From the NCBI GenBank assembly GCA_964400165.1, contig CAYNSX010000006.1, positions 4,685 through 68,684 on the forward strand: 64,000 bases of DNA, written 5' to 3'. The position numbers were made by a program, and so were the translations under genes. The notes under the pieces are model-generated. The model was not told the origin of the DNA. It saw only the letters and a program-made list of their open reading frames with translations, and ran no database searches. The stretch's first letter is position 1; every line of letters begins with the position of its first letter. The stretch is from CAYNSX01 sp964400165. GTDB taxonomy: Bacteria; Armatimonadota; Hebobacteria; CAYNSX01. Below are positions 58,685 through 64,000 of the stretch, one piece after another.

Positions 58685-58775
58685 CCGTCCTCCGTTGTTC
58701 GGCCCTCACCCGCCCTCGCTTCGCTCGGGGCATCTTCCTTCGCTCGGCGCGCTGCGCCGAGCTTCGGAGGACAAG

Positions 58776-58870
58776 CCCTCTCCCGATTGGGAGAGGGAAA
58801 GCTGCATCATCACTTGTGCGATGGAACGCGAATGGGCAGATGCGTTGTCCCTCTCCCAATCGGGAGAGGG
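58776..58870. repeat. Two intergenic palindromes in opposite orientation
   Basis: 58776-58797 (CCCTCTCCCGATTGGGAGAG) and 58849-58870 (CCCTCTCCCAATCGGGAGAG) are members of the window-wide family and mirror each other at the centre. They lie between the pseudo-protease and zinc-ribbon genes. Confidence 0.75.
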
Positions 58871-58969
58871 TGGCCGCAGGCCGGGTGAGGGCTACTCCTG
58901 CTCGCGCATCACCCCACTCCAGCAGGCCAAGCCGTCACTGTGCCGAACCGACTCGGCAAGGAGGCGACC

Positions 58970-59200
58970 ATGGCCCACTGCCATTCATGCGGAGCGCCGC
59001 TGGACGAGAATATGAAGGGCGTGTCCGAAGTCTACTGCCGCCATTGCGCGGACGGGCAGGGCAAGCTGCTGCCGCGGGCGCAGGTGCAGGCGGGCGTGTC
59101 GGGCTGGCTGAAGTCGTGGCAGCCCGGGCTCACCGAGGACCAGGCCGACGAGCGCGCCGCGCACTATATGTCGGCGATGCCCGCCTGGGCGGAGGACTAG
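58970..59200 (+). CDS. Small zinc-ribbon protein
   Basis: The 76-residue protein starts at ATG 58970 with AAGGAGG directly upstream. Two cysteine pairs form a zinc ribbon: CHSCGAPL (first pair) and YCRHCADG (second pair). The C-terminal part SGWLKSWQPGLTEDQADERA and HYMSAMPAW resembles putative zinc-ribbon proteins whose end carries A..YM..MPAW. The function of this family is unknown. It is convergent with the next gene. Confidence 0.8.
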   Translation: MAHCHSCGAPLDENMKGVSEVYCRHCADGQGKLLPRAQVQAGVSGWLKSWQPGLTEDQADERAAHYMSAMPAWAED

Positions 59201-59212
59201 CGCCGCCCGGCG

Positions 59213-60094
59213 TTAGAGGCCGTACTCTTCGTAGTTGCCGGGGGCGATGGCGTTCCATTCATAGAACGCCAGCCCGGTCGCCAGACCCACCGGAATGAGC
59301 ACGGCCAGCGCGCGCACGAACGCCGCGCGGCCCGCGGGCATGCGCGCAAATGCGCCGCGGCTTGTGAGCGCGGCCAGCACCGGCGCCGCGGCGAGCAGCG
59401 CCCCTTGCAGCAGCGACACGCTGGCATACCAGTGGCCGCACAGCAGCAATCCGGGGAATAGCAGCGCCAGCGCGGGTACCGCGCCGCGCGCCAGCACGCC
59501 GCGCCGCCGCAGCAGCATGGACACCACCCAGGCCGCGCCGAGGCCGGCGGCCAGACCGCCCGCCGACTGCCCCAAGAACGCACTGCGGCCGAAGACCAGG
59601 ACCAGCGCGCCGGCGCTGCCGATGACCATCAACCAGAACGCCGTGGCGGCGCCCGGCGCCTTGCGCGTCCAGATGTCGAGCGCCCACCAGACGAGCGCGA
59701 CCGCGACCGTGGCGCCAACAAGCCACCGCGCGGCGAGCGCCGACGACCAAGTGTGCCCAACGAGCGGCCGCGCCAGCAGTGCGACGAACGCGCCGCTGAC
59801 GGCGAGGCGCTCGACCCACACCGCGGCGCGGGGCATTTCCCACAGCGAAGCCAGCAGGCCGAGCAGCGCCGCGGCGAGCGCCGCATAGACAAGCCAGTCC
59901 GTCGAGTCGATGGGCGGGAACGGCGGCCAGCGCCATCCGGCCAGCGACAGCCGCCCGATGAGAAACGCGGCGGGCAGCGCGATGGCGCCGCCCCAAGAGC
60001 CGGGCGCCGCCCCGCGGCGGGCGGCGATAAAGACGACCGCCGCCACCCCGAAGGGCAGGAGCACACCGAGCCACAGCACCGTGTAGATGGGCAC
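59213..60094 (-). CDS. Polytopic membrane protein of unknown function
   Basis: The 293-residue protein has about nine hydrophobic helices spread over its length and an Ala/Leu/Trp-rich composition. Stretches such as WPPFPPIDSTDWLVYAALAA and FYEWNAIAPGNYEEYGL (C terminus) are notable. I cannot place it in a family. It is convergent with the zinc-ribbon gene (12-bp gap), and the YceI gene ends 61 bp upstream. Confidence 0.7.
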   Translation of the reverse strand: MPIYTVLWLGVLLPFGVAAVVFIAARRGAAPGSWGGAIALPAAFLIGRLSLAGWRWPPFPPIDSTDWLVYAALAAALLGLLASLWEMPRAAVWVERLAVSGAFVALLARPLVGHTWSSALAARWLVGATVAVALVWWALDIWTRKAPGAATAFWLMVIGSAGALVLVFGRSAFLGQSAGGLAAGLGAAWVVSMLLRRRGVLARGAVPALALLFPGLLLCGHWYASVSLLQGALLAAAPVLAALTSRGAFARMPAGRAAFVRALAVLIPVGLATGLAFYEWNAIAPGNYEEYGL

Positions 60095-60155
60095 CGGCGT
60101 CAGGCCTCCGCCGCGCCAGGAGCGCGGTCCGGCATTAGACGGAAAGCGGGCAGTC

Positions 60156-60785
60156 TTACCGGCGGGCCTCGATACCCACCATGATGGTCACTTCGTCGCC
60201 GAGGCCGGCGTCCAGCATCCAGGTGATGCCGTAGTCGCTGCGCTTGAGGGTGAAGGTCGTTTCGAAGCCGACGAGCGGTCGTCCTTGCTGGTTGGTGCGG
60301 CTGCCGGTCTGCTTGACGCGCAGGGTGAGCAACTTGGTGACGCCGCGCAACGACAGATTGCCGGTGACATCGAAGGTGTCGTCGGCGACCTTCCGGATCG
60401 CCGTGCTGTTGAAGACGATTTCGGGGAACTGGGCGGCGTTGAAGAAAGATGGGCTGCGCAGGTCGTCGTCGCGGCGCGTGTTCTTGGTGTCCACGCTCTG
60501 GGTCTTGATGGTCAGCGAGACGGAGCCCTTTGCTGGGCTCGCCGAGTCATAGTCGATTGAGCCGGTGATGTCATTGAAGCGGCCATAGAAGTAGGCGACA
60601 TCATTGTGGCGGATGCGGTAGATGACGCTGGTGTGGGAGGTGTCCACCGTGTACGGCCCACCGGCGGCCGCAGCGCCCGGGCCTGACGGCGCCGGCGCCG
60701 CGGCGGGCGCGGCTTGCGACAGCGCCACTAGGACGCTCAATCCCGTCACCGCCGCCAGAGTGACGATGAGAATGCGCAGTTTCAT
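60156..60785 (-). CDS. YceI-family secreted lipocalin-like protein
   Basis: The 209-residue protein starts at ATG 60785, with AAAGGAA upstream. A signal peptide (1-25) and an Ala/Pro linker precede the YceI domain: YTVDTSHTSVIYRIRHNDVA, FNDITGSIDYD, RRDDDLRSPSFFNAAQFPEI and VTGNLSLRGVTKLLTL. YceI proteins are beta-barrels that bind polyisoprenoid lipids such as quinones and are found outside the cytoplasm. A role in quinone handling would suit a respiring cell but cannot be seen here. Confidence 0.92.
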   Translation of the reverse strand: MKLRILIVTLAAVTGLSVLVALSQAAPAAAPAPSGPGAAAAGGPYTVDTSHTSVIYRIRHNDVAYFYGRFNDITGSIDYDSASPAKGSVSLTIKTQSVDTKNTRRDDDLRSPSFFNAAQFPEIVFNSTAIRKVADDTFDVTGNLSLRGVTKLLTLRVKQTGSRTNQQGRPLVGFETTFTLKRSDYGITWMLDAGLGDEVTIMVGIEARR

Positions 60786-60977
60786 ATTCGTTCCTTTCCC
60801 GAGGGGGGTCTCTCCGGACAACGATTCGACGAGCGCCGGGGTTCCCCCGTTGCGGCCATCGATGTTTGCCTCCTGTCACTTGACACCTGACACTCTTGTT
60901 CCGCTGTCGATTCGGGGCGGGGCCGTTCGTCTGTAGAATGAGGCCGGCGGTTCGGCGGCCACACGGGAGAGACCACG

Positions 60978-61325
60978 ATGCCTAAGTACCTGTTCCTGCT
61001 GCGCGACGACGGCAGTTCGATGGCGGACTTGAGCCCGGAAGAAATCCAGACCATCATCGGCAGATACCGGGCGTGGATGGGGAAGGTCAACGCCGGCGGC
61101 CACAACCTGACCGGCGACAAACTGCGCGACGAACAGGGCCGCATCCTGCGCACGAACGGTGGGCGCGTTGTGGTGACCGACGGGCCCTTCGCCGAGGCGA
61201 AGGAAATCGTCGGCGGGTTCTTCCTGCTCGAGGCGGCGAGTTACGACGAGGCGGTGGCGTTGGCGCGGGACTGCCCGCAGGTGACGACCGGTTCCGTCGA
61301 AGTGCGGGAAATCGAAACCGACTAG
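60978..61325 (+). CDS. YCII/DGPF-domain protein 1
   Basis: The 115-residue protein starts at ATG 60978, after GGGAGAG. It carries the DGPF motif (VVVTDGPFAEAKEIVGGFFL) and the usual N terminus PKYLFLLRDDG. YCII-like proteins have a ferredoxin-like fold with uncertain catalysis. Two such genes before an ECF sigma factor gene match the known ECF42 neighbourhood, in which DGPF proteins are regulated by the sigma factor. Confidence 0.88.
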   Translation: MPKYLFLLRDDGSSMADLSPEEIQTIIGRYRAWMGKVNAGGHNLTGDKLRDEQGRILRTNGGRVVVTDGPFAEAKEIVGGFFLLEAASYDEAVALARDCPQVTTGSVEVREIETD

Positions 61326-61364
61326 TTCGGCGATGATGTCGGGCGCACCGCGAAAGGAGTCCTG

Positions 61365-61715
61365 ATGCCAAAGTACATGCTCGTACTGTATCTCCCGCCC
61401 GTGTTGCCGACGGACCTGTCCCCCGCCGACGAGCAGGCGATCACCGACCGTTATCGCCAGTGGATTGGGCGCGTCGCCGGCGGCGGACACTTGGAGGGAA
61501 GCGAGCGCCTCGAAGACGGCCAGGGGCGCGTGCTGAAACTGCAGGGCGCGCGGCTGACAGTGACCGACGGCCCGTTCACCGAGGCGAAGGAAGTGGTCGG
61601 CGGCTACTTTCTCATCAACGCCGCCTCATATGACGAGGTCATTGAGCTGTGCCGCGACTGCCCCCATCTGGACTTCGGGACCATTGAAATCCGGGCGACC
61701 AAGCCCATCGTGTGA
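61365..61715 (+). CDS. YCII/DGPF-domain protein 2
   Basis: The 116-residue protein starts at ATG 61365, with AAAGGAG six bases upstream. It is a paralogue of the preceding gene with LTVTDGPFTEAKEVVGGYF and PKYMLVLYLPPVLPTDLSP. It lies 39 bp after gene 1 and 7 bp before the sigma factor gene, so all three form one operon. Confidence 0.9.
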   Translation: MPKYMLVLYLPPVLPTDLSPADEQAITDRYRQWIGRVAGGGHLEGSERLEDGQGRVLKLQGARLTVTDGPFTEAKEVVGGYFLINAASYDEVIELCRDCPHLDFGTIEIRATKPIV

Positions 61716-61722
61716 GTCACCG

Positions 61723-63003
61723 ATGACGCAGACGCACCGCGAGGATGTCGGCCGGCTGGTGGACCACCTGTTCCGCCGCGAGGCGGGGCGGCTGGTCGCG
61801 GCGCTGACGCGCGTCGTCGGGCCCGCGCGCCTGGACCTGGCCGAGGATGTCGTGCAGGAGGCGCTGCTGGTCGCGTTGCAGCAATGGCCGTACCGCGGCA
61901 TCCCCGAGCGGCCCGCGGCGTGGCTGGCGCGCGTGGCGCGCAACCGCGCCATCGACCGCCTGCGCCGCGACGCGCGGCTGCAACATCTCGCCGACACCCA
62001 ACTGGAATCGCTGACAGCACTCGACAGCGAGGCGCCGCCCGAGCCGCTCCCCGACGACCAATTGGCGCTGATGTTCATGTGCAGCCACCCGGCGCTGCCC
62101 GACGCGGCGCGGGCGGCGCTGACACTGAAGACGGTCGGCGGGTTCAGCGTGCGCGAAATTGCGCGGGCGTTTCTCACTTCGGAGCCGACGATCGCGCAGC
62201 GGCTGGTGCGCGCCAAGCGCGCACTGCGCGACCCGGCGGTGCGCTTCGAAATGCCGGATGAGACGCAACTGCCGGCGCGCTTGGATTCGGTGCTTGAGGT
62301 GCTCTACCTGCTCTTCAACGAGGGCTACGCCGCGCATGGGGGCGAGAACTTGGTGCGCGCCGACCTGTGCGACGAAGCCCTCCGCCTCGGCACGCTGCTG
62401 ACGCAACACCCGCGCGCCGCCGCGCCGCGGACGCACGCGCTGCTGGCGCTGATGCTGTTGCAGTCGGCGCGGCTGCCGGCGCGCCTCGATGACCGCGGCG
62501 ACCTGGTGCGCCTCGAAGACCAGGACCGCACCCGCTGGGACGGCGCCCGCATCGCCGGGGGGATGCGTCACCTGGACCGCAGCGCGGCGGGCGACGACAT
62601 CTCCGCCTATCACCTCGAAGCCGCCATCGCGGCCTGCCATGCCACCGCTCCGACTTACGCCGACACCGACTGGCCGTACATCGTCGAGTTGTATGACCGA
62701 TTGCTTCCGCTGAACCCGTCGCCGGTGGTGACGCTCAACCGGGCGGTGGCGCTGGCCCGCGCCCGCGGCGCGGCGGCGGGTCTGGCCGCGCTGCACCCGC
62801 TGGCGGCGAACGGCGCGTTGAACGGCTATCACCTGCTGCCCGCAACACTCGCCGACTTGCACCGCGAACTTGGCAAGTTCGACGAGGCCGCCGCCTGGTA
62901 TCGCCGGGCGCTGGAATGTGACTGCACCGAACCGGAACGGCGCTTTCTGCATCACCAGTTGGACGCAGTGAAAGCACACAGCCCCAGAGAGGAACTGATA
63001 TGA
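61723..63003 (+). CDS. ECF sigma factor, ECF42-like, with C-terminal TPR-like extension
   Basis: The 426-residue protein starts at ATG 61723, right after the second DGPF gene. Sigma region 2 (about 15-85) has DLAEDVVQEALLVALQQWP and ARNRAIDRLRRDARL. Region 4 (about 120-180) has VGGFSVREIARAFLTSEPTI. The C-terminal half (about 190-426) with FNEGYAAHGGENLVRADL, LNRAVALARARG and GKFDEAAAWYRRAL is a TPR-like domain. This layout and the DGPF neighbours define the ECF42 group, in which the extension may replace an anti-sigma factor. It probably activates its own operon. Confidence 0.9.
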   Translation: MTQTHREDVGRLVDHLFRREAGRLVAALTRVVGPARLDLAEDVVQEALLVALQQWPYRGIPERPAAWLARVARNRAIDRLRRDARLQHLADTQLESLTALDSEAPPEPLPDDQLALMFMCSHPALPDAARAALTLKTVGGFSVREIARAFLTSEPTIAQRLVRAKRALRDPAVRFEMPDETQLPARLDSVLEVLYLLFNEGYAAHGGENLVRADLCDEALRLGTLLTQHPRAAAPRTHALLALMLLQSARLPARLDDRGDLVRLEDQDRTRWDGARIAGGMRHLDRSAAGDDISAYHLEAAIAACHATAPTYADTDWPYIVELYDRLLPLNPSPVVTLNRAVALARARGAAAGLAALHPLAANGALNGYHLLPATLADLHRELGKFDEAAAWYRRALECDCTEPERRFLHHQLDAVKAHSPREELI

Positions 63004-63551
63004 CGCGCATCATGGCTTTGGCAGGGTTCATTCTCTTGTCCTTTGCGATGGGTCCCGCGCAGGCGAAGGCCCCGGACCCGCTGAAGGGCGAACTGAAGAG
63101 TCTCGCCTTCCTGATCGGCGAGTGGCGCGGCGACGGGCGCCTCTTCCTGTCTGATGATCAGTCGTCGTTCGTCTCGATGTTGCACATCGCGCCCGCCGTG
63201 GACGGCGCGTATCTCATCTTCGACGAAACCATCACGGCGCCCGGCGCCGACGGCGCGCCACACATCGTGCACCAGAGCCACTCCGTCGTCCGTTACGATG
63301 CGGCGGCGAAGGCGTTCCGCACGCACGCCTTCTTCAGCAACGGCGTGGTTCGCGAATGGACCGCGGCGTGGGCGAACGGCAAATACATCGAGACTATCAG
63401 CCCGTCGCCCTTCAACCCGGGCGCCACAGCGCGGTTCACCAGTGCGCGCGACGCGGCCGACAAGTGGTCCGCGCTCGGCGAGCAGTCCACTGACGGCAAG
63501 ACCTGGACGAAGGTCCTGGAGACCAAATACACTCGCGCAGCCACGCGTTAG
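63000..63551 (+). CDS. Secreted DUF1579-like (lipocalin-like) protein
   Basis: The 183-residue protein starts at ATG 63000, overlapping the sigma factor stop as ATGA. It has a signal peptide (1-22) and a beta-rich domain with LKSLAFLIGEWRGDGRLFLS, GAYLIFDETI and SVVRYDAAAKAFRTHAFF. Similar proteins are of the DUF1579 or lipocalin-like kind and bind small ligands or have unknown roles. Coupling to the ECF42 sigma factor suggests that it is part of the stress response unit. Confidence 0.78.
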   Translation: MTRIMALAGFILLSFAMGPAQAKAPDPLKGELKSLAFLIGEWRGDGRLFLSDDQSSFVSMLHIAPAVDGAYLIFDETITAPGADGAPHIVHQSHSVVRYDAAAKAFRTHAFFSNGVVREWTAAWANGKYIETISPSPFNPGATARFTSARDAADKWSALGEQSTDGKTWTKVLETKYTRAATR

Positions 63552-63568
63552 CCCCGAAGGACACCGCC

Positions 63569-64000
63569 ATGCCGACCGTTGCGCAAGTGCGCACGACCGA
63601 GCCCGTCACGCTTGAGGCGCACGGCAAGCACGCCTTCGCCGTCGCCTTCTCGCCAGACGGGAAGACGCTCGTTTCGGGCGGTATGGACGCCGCCATCCGG
63701 CGCTGGACTGTGGGCGACTGGAAATCGGGCGCCCCGCTGCTCGGCCACACGCAATGCGTCAACACACTCGCCTTCACGCCCGACGGCAAACTGCTCGTCA
63801 GCGGCGCGACGGACAAGACAGTGCGCGTTTGGTCGTGGCCGGGCGGCGTCTGCCGCCACACGCTGATCGGCCACAAGAGCACCGTGATTGCGGCCCGCGT
63901 GACGCCCGACGGCAAGATGGCGGCGACCGCGTCGTACGACGCGACGGTGCGGCTGTGGTCGCTGGCGAAGGGCGAGGCGCTGGCGACACTGAAAGGCCAC
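63569..64000 (+). CDS. WD40-repeat protein (3' end outside window)
   Basis: From ATG 63569 the frame stays open to the window end (144 codons). Three complete WD40 blades are visible with the usual end signatures: AFSPDGKTLVSGGMDAAIRR, AFTPDGKLLVSGATDKTVRV and VTPDGKMAATASYDATVRLW, and a fourth begins. The protein probably continues into a full propeller for protein interaction. AAGG lies 8 bp before the start. No signal peptide is visible, so it is likely cytoplasmic. Confidence 0.9.
   Translation, partial: MPTVAQVRTTEPVTLEAHGKHAFAVAFSPDGKTLVSGGMDAAIRRWTVGDWKSGAPLLGHTQCVNTLAFTPDGKLLVSGATDKTVRVWSWPGGVCRHTLIGHKSTVIAARVTPDGKMAATASYDATVRLWSLAKGEALATLKGH

Overview
The window is high-GC bacterial DNA with dense, often translationally coupled genes, several GTG or TTG starts and many short GC-rich palindromes in the intergenic spaces. 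A run of ten N bases (39829-39838) marks an assembly gap, so this is probably a scaffold from a draft or metagenome-assembled genome. The nitrous oxide reductase is of the Sec/lipoprotein ('clade II', atypical) kind, the cytochrome b has b6-like heme spacing, and the intergenic spaces carry CCCCTCTCC/GGAGAGGGG palindromes. Together these fit an environmental, non-proteobacterial phylum such as Chloroflexota, but no rRNA or tRNA is present and the taxonomic guess is weak.

Positions 1-18870 form a respiratory region. A minus-strand operon reads from a clear promoter at 8226-8254 through a cupredoxin-like lipoprotein, nosZ, a membrane protein, nosD, nosF, nosY and nosL. Opposite its end lie the tail of a membrane protein and a CuA-type protein with a second, copper-ligand-free copy of the fold. 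Two Rrf2-type regulators with the same three-cysteine pattern, a ZIP metal transporter and a potassium channel follow. After a large beta-lactamase-like hydrolase comes an electron-transfer block: a diheme cytochrome c, a heme-bearing putative outer-membrane protein, a cytochrome c-Rieske fusion, cytochrome b and another cytochrome c. A sensible reading is quinol to Rieske/cytochrome b to cytochrome c to NosZ. A 25-bp promoter-like motif is shared by an Rrf2 gene and the cytochrome block.

Positions 19224-32682 are mixed metabolism. They hold an amidohydrolase, a DUF4242 protein, a repeat-bearing membrane protein, a restriction-modification island (two different DNA methyltransferases and a probable PD-(D/E)XK endonuclease), a PrpD-like/phosphosulfolactate-synthase-like pair, a DinB-like protein, a lysyl-PG-synthase-type membrane protein, a cation efflux protein, and a DUF433 protein between two small paralogues.

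Positions 32750-56582 are dominated by large secreted proteins. Three cysteine-rich proteins with DUF11-like repeats share one C-terminal module, and the largest has 1974 residues and 13 repeats of about 126 residues. A stand-alone copy of their N-terminal module is coupled to the giant gene. Between them lie a UvrD-like helicase, a subtilisin-like protease, another secreted protein (which holds the gap), a protein of unknown function and a single-chain restriction-modification enzyme. Fragments of a second helicase and a second protease show past duplication and decay.

Positions 57004-64000 hold an ARPP-like protein overlapping a protease-like protein without a catalytic serine, a zinc-ribbon protein, a membrane protein, a YceI protein, and an ECF42-like sigma factor with two DGPF/YCII proteins and a coupled secreted protein. 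A WD40 gene is cut by the window end. No tRNA, rRNA, CRISPR array or complete insertion sequence was seen.
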